A stretch of 64,000 nucleotides of DNA from Limnohabitans kasalickyi (GCA_965234325.1 OZ248416.1:248001-312000), one strand, 5' to 3'. Positions 24,738-34,667 are shown, counted from the stretch's first letter. Program-made: numbers and translations. The notes: generated by a model from the letters alone, not told the origin.

Positions 24738-25975
24738 TATTTGCTGTGTGAGACGCGGAAGATGGCACCGGCCACATCGTCAGACACCAACATCGAGCCG
24801 TCTTTCATGACGTGCACGTCGGCAGGGCGACCCCAGAAGTCATCGCCCTGAATCCAACCAGAGATGAACACTTCTTTTTTGGTCACGTTGCCTTTGGTAT
24901 CAAGCGCCACACGCACCACATCAAAACCGGTTTTCTTGGTGCGGTTCCAAGAGCCGTGTTCAGCGATGAAGATGTTGTTGGTGTATTCAGCCGGGAATTG
25001 CTTGCCGGTGTAGAAGCGCATGCCCAAGGCTGCAACGTGAGGGCCAATTTTCAAGACAGGTTTGTCGAACTCATCACAAGAGCGGCCTTTGCCAAAGTCG
25101 ATGTCCAGCAGGTCGCCTTGGTGGCAGAACGGATAGCCAAAGTTCATGCCTTTGCGCGTGACGCGGTGCAAGGTGTCGTTGGGCAGATCGTCATTCACCC
25201 AATCGCGGGCGTTGTTGGTGAACCACAACTCTTTGGTGACAGGGTGGAAGTCCATGCCCACGCTGTTACGTACGCCGTGCGCCACGGTTTCCAAGATGTT
25301 GGTCTTGAGGTTCAAGCGAACAATGGTGGCGTGCGTCACAGGCTGAACCACGATGTTGGCAGGTGTACCAATTTGGAAATACAAGTAGTTGCCGTCTGGG
25401 CTCAACTTCATGAACTTCCAGCCATGTGGCTCGTCTTTTGGCAATGCGTCAAACACGACCACGGGTGTCGGTGGTGTGTCCAAGTTGGCTTCGATGTTGT
25501 CGTAGCGAATGATGCGTGACAGTTCGGCCACATACAGCGAGCCGTCTTTGAACGCCACGCCGTTGGGGCGGTGCAGACCTTTGGCAATGGTCTTGACTTC
25601 GCGCTTACCGTCTTTTTCGACCACGGCATACACATTGCCTGGGAAACGGGTGCCCACAAACAGAGTGCCGTTGGGTGTTTGCACCATGGAGCGTGCGTTG
25701 GGCATGCCAGAAGCCCACAGCTCGACTTTGAAGCCAGCGGGGACTTTGAGTTTGTCTGTAGGGATATCGCCTGCAGGCAGAGCGGTCATGCCTGGTGGGT
25801 GGGGAACCAAGTTAAGTGCGGCTTGCTCGGCCGTGCGGCCTTGTGCCCAAGTCGGTGGAATGGCTGGTGCTGCGGGTGCAGCAGCAGGGGCCTGCGCCAT
25901 GGCCAGAGTGCTCAGGGCCATGCCCACGGCGAGTGAGGCGCTTTGCAAAGCGCGATTAAATCGGGTTAGTTTCAC
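24737..25975 (-). CDS. PQQ-dependent sugar dehydrogenase (sorbosone/glucose dehydrogenase family)
   Basis: A 412-residue periplasmic beta-propeller quinoprotein-type dehydrogenase. A Sec signal ends near AMAQA, followed by an Ala/Pro stretch. Blade segments such as HRPNGVAFKDGSLYVAE and GSWNRTKKTGFDV are typical of the GDH-B/sorbosone family. The start is GTG with AGGAGA 5 nt upstream. It is translationally coupled to a diheme cytochrome. No pqq synthesis genes are in the window. Substrate unknown. Confidence 0.85.
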   Translation of the reverse strand: MKLTRFNRALQSASLAVGMALSTLAMAQAPAAAPAAPAIPPTWAQGRTAEQAALNLVPHPPGMTALPAGDIPTDKLKVPAGFKVELWASGMPNARSMVQTPNGTLFVGTRFPGNVYAVVEKDGKREVKTIAKGLHRPNGVAFKDGSLYVAELSRIIRYDNIEANLDTPPTPVVVFDALPKDEPHGWKFMKLSPDGNYLYFQIGTPANIVVQPVTHATIVRLNLKTNILETVAHGVRNSVGMDFHPVTKELWFTNNARDWVNDDLPNDTLHRVTRKGMNFGYPFCHQGDLLDIDFGKGRSCDEFDKPVLKIGPHVAALGMRFYTGKQFPAEYTNNIFIAEHGSWNRTKKTGFDVVRVALDTKGNVTKKEVFISGWIQGDDFWGRPADVHVMKDGSMLVSDDVAGAIFRVSHSK

Positions 25976-26149
25976 AAGGGTCTCCTAAAGGTGAGGCGAA
26001 TTAAAACCGAAATTTGCACCGAAAGAGTCACCAAGGCGATTGGTTTTGCAAATAATTTAGGTTGTCACTGCGGTTGCCACCTGCGCGACACGGCTTGGCT
26101 CGACGGGCCCTTAGAGTCAGGCGCGCTGGTCAAACCGCAGGAGATTTTC

Positions 26150-27133
26150 ATGATGCCTTGTTATTTGCTTCGTTTCAAAATGGCTTTGACCTGCTGGCTA
26201 TTGGCGCTGCCTTTTTGGACGGCTGCGCAAAGTGGGCCGAATTTGCCATCTCGCATTGAGCTTCATCCAGTTCAAAGCACGACCTTGACGGGTGACGAAT
26301 TTTTAAACGGCGCGAAGACAGGCAAGCCCGTGACCTTGGCGGGTGAGTTGCGCCTGCCAGTGGGCACAACGGCCAAATACCCGGTGGTGGTGTTGGTGCA
26401 TGGCAGCGGCGGCGTGAGCGGCAGCATGGACATGTGGCTGCACCAACTCAACCAAGCTGGCATTGCCACCTTTGTGATCGACACCTTTTCGGGCCGAGGC
26501 ATTGTGAGCACCGTGCAAGACCAAACCCAGCTGCACAGTTTGGCCATGATGACGGACGCCTACCGTGCCTTGGACCTGCTGGCCAAACATCCGCGTATCG
26601 ATGCTAAAAAAATCTCGGTGATGGGGTTTTCTAAGGGCGCCGTCGCCTCCATCTTCTCTGCGTCTACCCGGTTCAAAAATGCCTACGGCAGCAGCGCTCA
26701 ATTCGCGGCACACATCGGGCTTTACACCCCTTGCAACACGCGTTACTTGGGCGACACGCAACTCACGGGCGCACCCATGCGATTTTTTCACGGCACCACG
26801 GACGACTATGTGAACGTCGCCCCCTGCCGCACTTACGTGCAGGCCTTGAAGCAGCAGGGTATCGATGTCAGCCTCACAGAGTTTCCTGACACCGAACACG
26901 GTTACGACAGCCCGTTGGCGCCCAAACGCTTGGCTGTACCAAGCGCACAAAGCACACGCAACTGTTACTTCACCGAGAAGTCGACCGCTGAGTTGGTCAA
27001 TGAAAAAACAGGCGCGGCTTTCAGCTACACCGACGCCTGCGTGGCGGTGGGCGCGCATGTGGGTCACAACCCTGAATCCACAGCCCAGACCGTGAAAGCG
27101 GTCATCGAATTTTTGAAATCTTTAAAAGGTTGA
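26150..27133 (+). CDS. Exported dienelactone hydrolase-like esterase
   Basis: A 327-residue alpha/beta hydrolase with a Sec signal (cleavage near TAAQ). ATG 26150 follows AGGAGA and replaces a longer ORF from 25991. HGSGGVSGS is the oxyanion region, Ser in GFSKGAVAS is the nucleophile and DTEHGYDS likely bears the catalytic His. It is 4 bp ahead of the next hydrolase gene. Role unknown; probably ester or lactone hydrolysis in the periplasm. Confidence 0.78.
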   Translation: MMPCYLLRFKMALTCWLLALPFWTAAQSGPNLPSRIELHPVQSTTLTGDEFLNGAKTGKPVTLAGELRLPVGTTAKYPVVVLVHGSGGVSGSMDMWLHQLNQAGIATFVIDTFSGRGIVSTVQDQTQLHSLAMMTDAYRALDLLAKHPRIDAKKISVMGFSKGAVASIFSASTRFKNAYGSSAQFAAHIGLYTPCNTRYLGDTQLTGAPMRFFHGTTDDYVNVAPCRTYVQALKQQGIDVSLTEFPDTEHGYDSPLAPKRLAVPSAQSTRNCYFTEKSTAELVNEKTGAAFSYTDACVAVGAHVGHNPESTAQTVKAVIEFLKSLKG

Positions 27134-27137
27134 CCTT

Positions 27138-28202
27138 ATGTTTCGTTACTTGTCGCGTTTTCTGGCCATGGGCTTGTCGTTGCTCATGACCTGCGCCACT
27201 GCGCAAGACTTCTCCAATCGCAAAGAGGGCGTTTGGGTGGCCAAAGATTTCCGTTTTCATACGGGCGAGGTGATGCCGGAGTTGAAAGTGGGCTACACCA
27301 CCTTGGGCAATCCCGCGAACGAAGCGGTGGTCATCTTGCATGGCACCACCGGCACAGGCGCGGGCATGTTGAGCCCCGCATTCGGTGGCGAGCTGTTTGG
27401 CCCAAGCCAAGCCTTGGATGCCAGCAAATACTTTGTCATCTTGCCCGACGCGATTGGCACGGGGCGTTCTAGCAAACCGTCAGATGGCTTGCGCGCCAAG
27501 TTCCCGCGCTACAACTACGACGACATGGTGAACGCGCAATTTCGCTTGCTCACGGAAGGACTCAACGTCAAGCATGTGCGACTGATCTTGGGTAATTCGA
27601 TGGGCGGTATGCAGGTGTGGTTGTGGGGCGTCACGCATCCTCAGTTCATGGATGTGATGGTGCCCATGGCGTCCATGCCCAGCGAAATGTCCGGACGCAA
27701 TTGGATGATGCGCCGGCTCATCATCGATTCGATTCGCAACGACCCCGAGTGGATGGGCGGCAACTACACCACCCAACCCCGCAGCTGGCAATTTGCCTCG
27801 GTCTTTTATGCCACGGCAACCAATGGCGGCAACCAAGCGCTGCAGCGCTTAGCCCCCACGCGCGAAAAAGCCGACCAGTTGCTGGATCAGCGCTTGAAAG
27901 CAAATTTCGCGGGTGACGCCAACGATCACCTCTACCAATGGGACTCGTCGCGTGACTACAACCCACTGGCAAGTCTGGAAAAAATCAAAGCCACGGTCAT
28001 GGCCATCAACTCTGCCGATGACGAGCGCAACCCCCCTGAGCTGGGGGTGATGGACAAAGTGCTCAAACGTATTCCCAATTCACGCTTGCTCTTGATTCCT
28101 GCCAGCGACCAGACCGCGGGGCACGGCACAACAGGCCAAGCCAAATGGTGGAAAAGCGACCTTGAGGCTTTGCTCAAATCCGCACCTCGTCTGTCACGGT
28201 GA
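27138..28202 (+). CDS. Exported alpha/beta hydrolase, MetX-like fold
   Basis: A 354-residue alpha/beta hydrolase with a signal peptide (cleavage near CATAQ). LHGTTGTG forms the oxyanion region and GNSMGGMQ the nucleophile elbow, resembling homoserine acetyltransferase-like hydrolases. Catalytic Asp and His fit DDERNPPE and GHGTTG near the C-terminus. Export argues against methionine synthesis. It is part of the three-hydrolase run. Confidence 0.8.
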   Translation: MFRYLSRFLAMGLSLLMTCATAQDFSNRKEGVWVAKDFRFHTGEVMPELKVGYTTLGNPANEAVVILHGTTGTGAGMLSPAFGGELFGPSQALDASKYFVILPDAIGTGRSSKPSDGLRAKFPRYNYDDMVNAQFRLLTEGLNVKHVRLILGNSMGGMQVWLWGVTHPQFMDVMVPMASMPSEMSGRNWMMRRLIIDSIRNDPEWMGGNYTTQPRSWQFASVFYATATNGGNQALQRLAPTREKADQLLDQRLKANFAGDANDHLYQWDSSRDYNPLASLEKIKATVMAINSADDERNPPELGVMDKVLKRIPNSRLLLIPASDQTAGHGTTGQAKWWKSDLEALLKSAPRLSR

Positions 28203-28242
28203 CCCAACGACGATGAACTAAGTTTGACGTGAAGGAATGACG

Positions 28243-30336
28243 ATGCACAAAGTTGCTTGGATCTTGGCCTGTGGCCTTTTGGGCGCGGTTCACATGAGCG
28301 CGCAAGCGCGTGTGACACGCATCGTCATTGATGAAACGCAGTCCATGCCGGCAGTGGCAGGCTCGGACATCGCTTACGAGCAAATTGCGGGCCGTGCCTT
28401 TGGTGAACTGGATGCCAAGTTGCCTGCCAACGCGATCATTCAAGACATTGAATTGGCCAAAGATGCCGATGGCAAAGTGCGTTACATGGCGTCGTTTGTG
28501 ATTTACAAGCCTGTGGATTTGAAACAAGCCAGTGGCTTGATGTGGCACGACGTGCCCAATCGCGGTCGGGTCTACCCCTTTGCCGCGCAAGAGCGGGCTT
28601 TCGGCGACATTGAATTGGCCAGCGCTTGGCAGGGTGATAACGCAGGCTGGACCGCCATTAAGGCGAAGGCCTCTGTGTCAGGCATGCAGTTTTTGCAAGT
28701 GCCTGTGGCCAAGCACAAAGATGGTTCGCGTGTGACGGGCCAAGTGTTGGGCCGTATCGTCAACCAAGCGGGACCGAACTCGCAGCCTTTGATCGTGCAA
28801 AACAACCCCGTGCCCTACAAGCCCATGGACTTGGACACGTCCAAAGCTACTTTGACATCGCGCGGTTCAGAAAACATGCGGGGTGAGGTGACCGATGAAC
28901 AACCCATCGCCGCCACCGATTGGGCCTGGGCCAAATGTGATGCCCAAAACCCGTTTCCGGGATTGCCAGACCCCACACAAATTTGTTTGAAACATGGCTT
29001 CGATGCCAAGCGCCTCTACCAAGTGGTGTTCACCGCTGCCGATCCTTATGTGCTGGGGGTGGGCTTTGCAGCTTGGCGCGATGTGGGTGTTTTCTTCAAA
29101 CACGCCAGCGCGGATGATCAAGGCACGCCCAACCCCATTGCCAACTCAGTCAAGCACAGCATTGGCAGAGGCGTGTCGCAGTCGGGCAACTATTTGCGCG
29201 GTTGGTTGCACTTGGGTTTTAACCAAGATGAAGCCGGCAAGCAGGTGCATGAAGGTCTTTGGCCCATCATCGCTGGGCGTCGTATTGCCTTGAACTTCAG
29301 ATGGGCACAGCCCGATGGGGTGCTGGAGTTGTACCAAGCGGGCAGTGAAGGTCCGCAGTGGTGGTTGCCGCATCCTGACCCTGTGCGTGGTCTGCCTTCG
29401 GCGGGTATTTTGGACCGCTGTACCCGCACCCAAACCTGTCCCAAAATTGTGGAGCATTTTGGGTCTGCCGAGGTCTGGGCTTTGAAGCTCACCCCTGAGT
29501 GGGTGGGCACCGATGGCAAACAAGATTTACCTTTACCGTCCAACGTCAAGCGCTATTACATCGCCAGCAGCAACCATGGCGGTGGTGCAGGTGGGTTTGA
29601 TACCAGCTTGCCGGGCGTTGGGTTGCCCAAGACAGGCCCGATGTGCCCAGGCAATAACTTTGGCCAAGGCGTATTGCCTGCCAACCCAGTGCCCCACACA
29701 CAAACCGTGAATGCCTTGCGCGTGCACTTTCGCAATTGGGTCATGAAAGGCACAGAGCCTCCGGCCAGCCGTTACCCCACCTTGGCGCGTGGCGAATTGG
29801 CCGTTGCCAGCAAAGACGCCTTGGGCTATCCCCGTTTGCCCGGTTTGCGTGCCACGGTGCCCGAGCGCGACTTCATCATGCCTGTGCACGATTACGACTG
29901 GGGCCCAGATTTCAATGCCTTGGACGGGTCAGGCGTACCGTCATTTGCACCGCCTCGCATCAAACAAGTGCTGACGATGTTCGCACCCAAGGTGGACGCC
30001 GATGGCAATGAACGCGGCGGCGTTCCCGTGGTGTTGCTTGATGCACCCTTGGGCACCTATTTGGGATGGAACGTCACGGCCGATGGCGCCAAGCCTTTTC
30101 ACAAGAACGAGATTTGCAATTACGTGGGCGGCATGGTGCCGTTTGCGCGCACAGCGCAAGAACGCCAGGCCAACCAAGATGTGCGGCCTTCTTTGCAAGA
30201 GCGTTATGGCTCACATGACGGTTATGTGCAAGCCGTTCGCAAAGCCACAGAACGGGCCGTGAAAGAAGGCTTTTTGCTGCCTGAAGATGCCCAGTCGCTG
30301 ATTCAAGCGGCCGATGCCAGCGCCGTGCTGCGTTGA
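28243..30336 (+). CDS. Large secreted alpha/beta-hydrolase-domain protein
   Basis: A 697-residue exported protein that resembles the PF20091-type alpha/beta hydrolase domain family. ATG 28243 is preferred because AAGGA lies 6 nt upstream; ATG 28237 would abut the ribosome site. The Sec signal ends near SAQA. GRGVSQSGNYLRG is the probable nucleophile elbow. There are several Cys pairs (for example CDAQNPF to ICLKHGF, and CTRTQTC) that could form disulfides. Substrate unknown. It precedes the IorAB-like genes by 33 bp. Confidence 0.7.
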   Translation: MHKVAWILACGLLGAVHMSAQARVTRIVIDETQSMPAVAGSDIAYEQIAGRAFGELDAKLPANAIIQDIELAKDADGKVRYMASFVIYKPVDLKQASGLMWHDVPNRGRVYPFAAQERAFGDIELASAWQGDNAGWTAIKAKASVSGMQFLQVPVAKHKDGSRVTGQVLGRIVNQAGPNSQPLIVQNNPVPYKPMDLDTSKATLTSRGSENMRGEVTDEQPIAATDWAWAKCDAQNPFPGLPDPTQICLKHGFDAKRLYQVVFTAADPYVLGVGFAAWRDVGVFFKHASADDQGTPNPIANSVKHSIGRGVSQSGNYLRGWLHLGFNQDEAGKQVHEGLWPIIAGRRIALNFRWAQPDGVLELYQAGSEGPQWWLPHPDPVRGLPSAGILDRCTRTQTCPKIVEHFGSAEVWALKLTPEWVGTDGKQDLPLPSNVKRYYIASSNHGGGAGGFDTSLPGVGLPKTGPMCPGNNFGQGVLPANPVPHTQTVNALRVHFRNWVMKGTEPPASRYPTLARGELAVASKDALGYPRLPGLRATVPERDFIMPVHDYDWGPDFNALDGSGVPSFAPPRIKQVLTMFAPKVDADGNERGGVPVVLLDAPLGTYLGWNVTADGAKPFHKNEICNYVGGMVPFARTAQERQANQDVRPSLQERYGSHDGYVQAVRKATERAVKEGFLLPEDAQSLIQAADASAVLR

Positions 30337-30369
30337 GCGAAAACATGAATGTGAAATAAGGAGACAGCT

Positions 30370-30870
30370 ATGAAATTGAACGTGAACGGAACCGTCCGCA
30401 CCTTGGACGTTGAACCCCAAATGCCTTTGCTCTGGGCCTTGCGCGAAGAGCTGGGACTGACAGGCACCAAATACGGTTGCGGTGTGGCCCAGTGTGGCGC
30501 CTGTACCGTGCATCTGAATGGGCAGCCCGCGCGCTCATGCTCGATCCCGGTGTCGGCCGTGGGGCAAATGAAAGTCATCACTGTTGAGGGTTTGTCCAAA
30601 AACGCCACGCATGCGGTTCAAAAAGCGTGGACCGAGTTGGATGTGCCTCAATGCGGCTATTGCCAGTCGGGGCAAGTGATGGCAGCAGCAGCGTTGTTGG
30701 CGCGTATTCCCAAACCGACTGACGCCGACATCGATGAAGCCATGAACAACATCTGCCGCTGCGGCACCTACCAACGCATTCGCGATGCCATCCATGTGGC
30801 TGCTGGACAGGCAAAGTTGGGCGACGTCTTGGCGTCTTACGACCCCGTTAACACCACCCAATTGGCTTGA
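30370..30870 (+). CDS. Molybdenum hydroxylase [2Fe-2S] subunit, IorA-like
   Basis: A 166-residue iron-sulfur subunit of the xanthine-oxidase family. The plant-type cluster motif is CGVAQCGACTVHLNG and the second cluster motif uses CGYCQSGQ and CRCGTYQRI. GGAGA precedes the ATG. With the following large subunit it makes a two-component enzyme like isoquinoline 1-oxidoreductase or periplasmic aldehyde dehydrogenase. No FAD subunit gene is present. Confidence 0.9.
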   Translation: MKLNVNGTVRTLDVEPQMPLLWALREELGLTGTKYGCGVAQCGACTVHLNGQPARSCSIPVSAVGQMKVITVEGLSKNATHAVQKAWTELDVPQCGYCQSGQVMAAAALLARIPKPTDADIDEAMNNICRCGTYQRIRDAIHVAAGQAKLGDVLASYDPVNTTQLA

Positions 30871-30880
30871 GGAGCGCAAC

Positions 30881-33070
30881 ATGACTGACTTCAACACCTC
30901 ACGCCGTTCTTTCTTGATGGGGACAGCCACACTCGGTGGCGGCTTGGCCTTGGGCCTGAGCTTCGCCCCAGACGCCATGGCGCAAGCGGCCTACACGACC
31001 TTGACGCCCAATGAGATCAACATTTGGGTGGTGGTCAAGCCCGATAACACCTGTGTGATTCGCATTGCCCGTTCCGAAATGGGCCAGGGCACTCGCACGG
31101 GTTTGGCGCAATTGGTGGCCGAGGAGCTAGATTGCGATTGGTCCAAAGTGACCACCGAAATGCCAACACCAGGTCAGAGTTTGGCCCGCAACCGCGCTTG
31201 GGGCGACATGTCCACAGGCGGAAGCCGAGGCATTCGCACCTCGCATGACTACGTGCGTCGAGGCGGTGCAGCGGCGCGTTTGATGCTGATGCAAGCGGCC
31301 GCAAACCGTTGGAACGTGCCTGTGGCTGAGGTGATGACAAAAGAGGGTGTCATCCATCACGCCTTGTCGGGTCGGAGTTTGAGTTACGGCAAGGTGGCGG
31401 ACGATGCCGCCAAACTCACGCCGCCAGACGTCAAAGCCTTGGTGCTCAAAAAGCCTAGCCAGTGGCGCATTGCGGGCAAGTCCATGCGCCGCTTGGACAC
31501 CGCAGACAAAGTCGATGGTCGCAAAAATTTCAGCATTGATTTGCAGTTGCCGGGCATGCTGAACGCCTCCGTCAAGCAAAGCCCCGTGTTTGGCGGCAAG
31601 TTGGTGAGTTACGATGAAAGCAAGATCGCGAAGATGCGTGGCGTCAAAGGCGTGGTCAAGATCAACGACAGCACCTTGGCCGTGGTGGCGGACACGTTTT
31701 GGCGTGCCAATACCGCGCTGGCTGCGTTGCCCATCGTGTGGGACGACGGCGTGAACGCCAACGCCTCCAGCGCCACCATCGACGCCATGCTGCGTGAAGG
31801 CCTCAAGGCTGAAGGTGATTTTTGGCAACGCAAAGTCGGTGACGCGCCGGCTGCCATTCAGGGTGCGGTCAAGCAAGTAGAAGCAACCTACACCAGCCCG
31901 TTCTTGGCGCATGCCACGATGGAGCCGATGAACTGCACCGTGCGTATCACGGGGGATCGTGCTGAAGCTTGGGTGCCTACGCAAAGTGCCGAAGCCTCAC
32001 TGGCAGCATTGGCGGAAGCTACGGGTTTGCCGTTGGCCAAGTGCGATGTGTACAAGATGGACATCGGTGGCGGCTTTGGCCGTCGTGGTGGTCAGCAAGA
32101 GTATGTGAATCAAGCGGCAGAAGTGGCGAAAAAGTTTCCGGGCAAACCCATCAAGCTGGTGTGGAGCCGTGAAGAAGACATGACGCATGACTTTTACCGT
32201 CCCATCTCGATGGCCAAGATGTCGGCTGGCATCGATGCACAAGGTCAGATGACCGGTTTCCATGTGCGTGTGTCTGGACAATCTTTGAATGCCTTGTTGT
32301 CCCCCATGTCGATCAAGAACAACAAGGACACGCGCCAAATGCAAGGATTTTGGGAGGAGGCTGGTGATGCCCAACTGGGCTACACCTTCCCCACGCTGCT
32401 GACCGAATATGTGATGCGCAACACCCATGTTCCCGTGGGGCCTTGGCGTGGTGTGAACACCAACCAAAACGGCATTTACATGGAGTGCTTCTTAGAGGAG
32501 TGCGCCAGGGCGGCGGGTAAAGATTCGCTGGAATTTCGCCGTGCGTTGATGAAGAACCATCCCAAGCATTTGGCCGTGCTCAATGCAGCCGCTGAAAAGG
32601 GTGACTGGGGCAAGCCGCTGCCAAAGGGTGTGTACCGTGGCATTGCGCAATTCATGGGTTACGCCAGTTACTCGGCCGCGACGGCTGAGGTGTCGGTGTC
32701 GTCCAAAGGTGAAGTGCGCCTGCACCGCATGGTGTTTGCGTTGGACTCAGGCCATGTGGTCAACCCCGCTCAAGTGCGCGCACAGATTGAGGGCTCGGTG
32801 GTGATGGGTTTGTCGGCTGTCTTCATGGGCGAAAACACGGTCGAGAAGGGGCGCATGAAAGAGCGCAACTTTGACACTTACCCCGTCATGCGCATGCAGC
32901 ACACACCCAAGGTGGAAACGGTGTTGGTGCCGAGCGGCGACTTCTGGGGTGGTGTGGGCGAGCCCACGATTTGCGTGGTGGGCCCTGCGGTGCTCAACGC
33001 GATTTATGCCGCCACAGGTAAGGCACCGCGTGACTTACCCTTGCGCAACCACGGCTTGACGCTGGTCTAA
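30881..33070 (+). CDS. Molybdenum hydroxylase large subunit, IorB-like, Tat-exported
   Basis: A 729-residue molybdopterin cytosine dinucleotide-type catalytic subunit. ATG 30881 is preceded by GAGGAG and opens a Tat signal (TSRRSFLMGTA, cleavage near AMAQA). Segments GGGFGRRGGQ and GVGEPTICVVGPAVLNAI are typical of the family. Lacking an FAD partner, IorB-type enzymes usually pass electrons to c-type cytochromes. Substrate (N-heterocycle or aldehyde) is not evident. Confidence 0.9.
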   Translation: MTDFNTSRRSFLMGTATLGGGLALGLSFAPDAMAQAAYTTLTPNEINIWVVVKPDNTCVIRIARSEMGQGTRTGLAQLVAEELDCDWSKVTTEMPTPGQSLARNRAWGDMSTGGSRGIRTSHDYVRRGGAAARLMLMQAAANRWNVPVAEVMTKEGVIHHALSGRSLSYGKVADDAAKLTPPDVKALVLKKPSQWRIAGKSMRRLDTADKVDGRKNFSIDLQLPGMLNASVKQSPVFGGKLVSYDESKIAKMRGVKGVVKINDSTLAVVADTFWRANTALAALPIVWDDGVNANASSATIDAMLREGLKAEGDFWQRKVGDAPAAIQGAVKQVEATYTSPFLAHATMEPMNCTVRITGDRAEAWVPTQSAEASLAALAEATGLPLAKCDVYKMDIGGGFGRRGGQQEYVNQAAEVAKKFPGKPIKLVWSREEDMTHDFYRPISMAKMSAGIDAQGQMTGFHVRVSGQSLNALLSPMSIKNNKDTRQMQGFWEEAGDAQLGYTFPTLLTEYVMRNTHVPVGPWRGVNTNQNGIYMECFLEECARAAGKDSLEFRRALMKNHPKHLAVLNAAAEKGDWGKPLPKGVYRGIAQFMGYASYSAATAEVSVSSKGEVRLHRMVFALDSGHVVNPAQVRAQIEGSVVMGLSAVFMGENTVEKGRMKERNFDTYPVMRMQHTPKVETVLVPSGDFWGGVGEPTICVVGPAVLNAIYAATGKAPRDLPLRNHGLTLV

Positions 33071-33071
33071 C

Positions 33072-33863
33072 TCAGCGGCGAATCGAAGGCCCGTCCAACG
33101 GCATGCCGTTGGCGCGCACTTTCAAGTACAGCTCCAGTTGACGCAGTTCCGCACTGCCTGGAGCGGGTATTTGGGCTTGTACGCCGGAGTAGCAAGCACG
33201 CAAACGGCGGTCCATGCTGCCCAGTGTTTGCCAATTCAAACGGTAAATCGGAAACCCCGTGGGGTGCGCTGGGCTGATGACCTCAGCGCGCAGCTGGGTG
33301 CCCACTTTGCCATCGTGGCAATGTACACAAGCCAAGTTCATGCGGCCTAGGCGGGTAGCGTAAAGCTGGGTGCCTTGGGTCAAGGCGCTTAGCCAAGCCG
33401 CTTGTGCTCTTGAGTCTGCGTTGGGCGGCTGCACGTCAATGGCCAAGCCTTGGGCTTGCGCGTGAAGGTAGGTGCTGAGTGACAAGGTCTCAGCATCTTC
33501 TAGGCTTTTGGCAGGTTGTAGGGTGCGTTGGCGGCACACATTGATTTGATCTTCCAGGTTACGCAGTTGTGGCGTGGCGTTCGTCATCACCACTTTCGGA
33601 AAGCGCGTCGCCACGTCTTTCATGGCCTCGTTTTTGGGGTGGCAAGCTGTGCACTGAGCCGTCCACAGTGTTTGGCCTTGGTCTCGCCACAGGCTGATCG
33701 GGTTGGTGTCGGGATCGCGCTGCATGGCTTGCAGTTGTGGCGTTAAGAACAGCAGCCCACTTTGCCGATTTTGGGCGTGGACGACCACCAAGAGGCTAGG
33801 CATCAACATCAGTGCTAAGAACAGCGCCAAAATGCCAGCGCGGGGAAGTCGCCAGACGCGCAT
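33072..33863 (-). CDS. Second SoxA, diheme type
   Basis: A 263-residue SoxA paralog. A signal anchor or Sec signal ends near VHAQ (residue 31). Two heme motifs are present: CTACH (71-75) and CVHCH (179-183). Cys224 in RRLRACYSG is the conserved active-site heme ligand. It lacks the lone-cysteine pair replacement of the main SoxA and so resembles the diheme SoxA of Paracoccus. ATG 33863 is used; upstream in-frame residues overlap soxZ2. Last gene of the eamA-soxXYZA operon. Confidence 0.87.
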   Translation of the reverse strand: MRVWRLPRAGILALFLALMLMPSLLVVVHAQNRQSGLLFLTPQLQAMQRDPDTNPISLWRDQGQTLWTAQCTACHPKNEAMKDVATRFPKVVMTNATPQLRNLEDQINVCRQRTLQPAKSLEDAETLSLSTYLHAQAQGLAIDVQPPNADSRAQAAWLSALTQGTQLYATRLGRMNLACVHCHDGKVGTQLRAEVISPAHPTGFPIYRLNWQTLGSMDRRLRACYSGVQAQIPAPGSAELRQLELYLKVRANGMPLDGPSIRR

Positions 33864-33867
33864 GGGC

Positions 33868-34209
33868 TTATTCGACCACCAACAGCTTGCGGGTGCTGCC
33901 ACTGCGGCCTTGGTCGTCTATCCAGGTCACGGTCAACGTGCCGCCGCCCGGTGGCAGTGTGAGCGGGAAAAACAACATGGGGTTGGCGGCCATGCCCGTG
34001 CCCAAGGTGGCCTCAAAAATCAGCGTCTGGTTCAGCGTCACGGTGATGGTTTCTAGGATGTTTTTGGCCACCCGAACCCCTGAGCTGTCGTGCCTGAAGC
34101 CAGTTTCCATGTCGTGACCCAGCATGAGTCGTACTTCGACCTCGTTGTTTGGCCGCATCGCACCTGCAATGGTCAAGCGGACGGGGATTTGAAGCGCTGT
34201 GGTGGCCAT
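33868..34209 (-). CDS. Second SoxZ-like carrier partner
   Basis: A 113-residue SoxZ paralog. It retains the LMLGHDMETGFR segment and the C-terminal WIDDQGRSG strand that mark SoxZ. No signal peptide, as in SoxZ. It starts 1 nt after the SoxY2 stop and ends 4 nt before the second soxA. It should pair with the SoxY2 protein. Confidence 0.85.
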   Translation of the reverse strand: MATTALQIPVRLTIAGAMRPNNEVEVRLMLGHDMETGFRHDSSGVRVAKNILETITVTLNQTLIFEATLGTGMAANPMLFFPLTLPPGGGTLTVTWIDDQGRSGSTRKLLVVE

Positions 34210-34210
34210 G

Positions 34211-34651
34211 TCAGGTCTCGTCAAAACAAGCGGTGGCTGTCACGATGATGGGCGACGCCTTGCCCAGCTGTTGACCGTTGTCGAGCGTGGCGATCACCCA
34301 TACCTCTTGGGTCATCGCCAGACGAATGCGGGTGTTCAAGCGGTAGCGGGTAAGAGGTTGTTGTAGCTTGAGTCGCAACACGAGGGGGTTGGGGTTTTCA
34401 GGCGCCACGATGTCCAAGCTTTGAATGCGTCGGCCTTGTGGCGCTTGTAAAGCGAGTTGCATGGGAATGGCGTTGCTGTTGTCCGAGAGTGGCGGTAGAT
34501 CGACGGTGATGCCTTGTTCGGACAGCCCGCGTGATTTCAAGTGCGCTTGTGTCAAGTCCTGAGCTTGAGCAAAGCTTGCAACGCTTAAGCTGGCACTGAT
34601 GGCCGCGAGCTGCTTCAAATGTTGTCGGCGATGGGTCGGCAGGTTTGGCAT
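34211..34651 (-). CDS. Second SoxY-like carrier with non-canonical C-terminus
   Basis: A 146-residue SoxY paralog with an exported N-terminus (HRRQHLKQ, cleavage near AQAQ). The SoxY immunoglobulin-like fold is recognisable in the strands after residue 60, ending in PIIVTATACFDET. The usual Gly-rich GGCGG arm is missing. Only one Cys (142) remains near the end, four residues from the C-terminus. Whether Cys142 can carry sulfur is unknown. The gene sits between soxX2 and soxZ2. Confidence 0.82.
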   Translation of the reverse strand: MPNLPTHRRQHLKQLAAISASLSVASFAQAQDLTQAHLKSRGLSEQGITVDLPPLSDNSNAIPMQLALQAPQGRRIQSLDIVAPENPNPLVLRLKLQQPLTRYRLNTRIRLAMTQEVWVIATLDNGQQLGKASPIIVTATACFDET

Positions 34652-34667
34652 GGCGCGTGGGTCTGGG

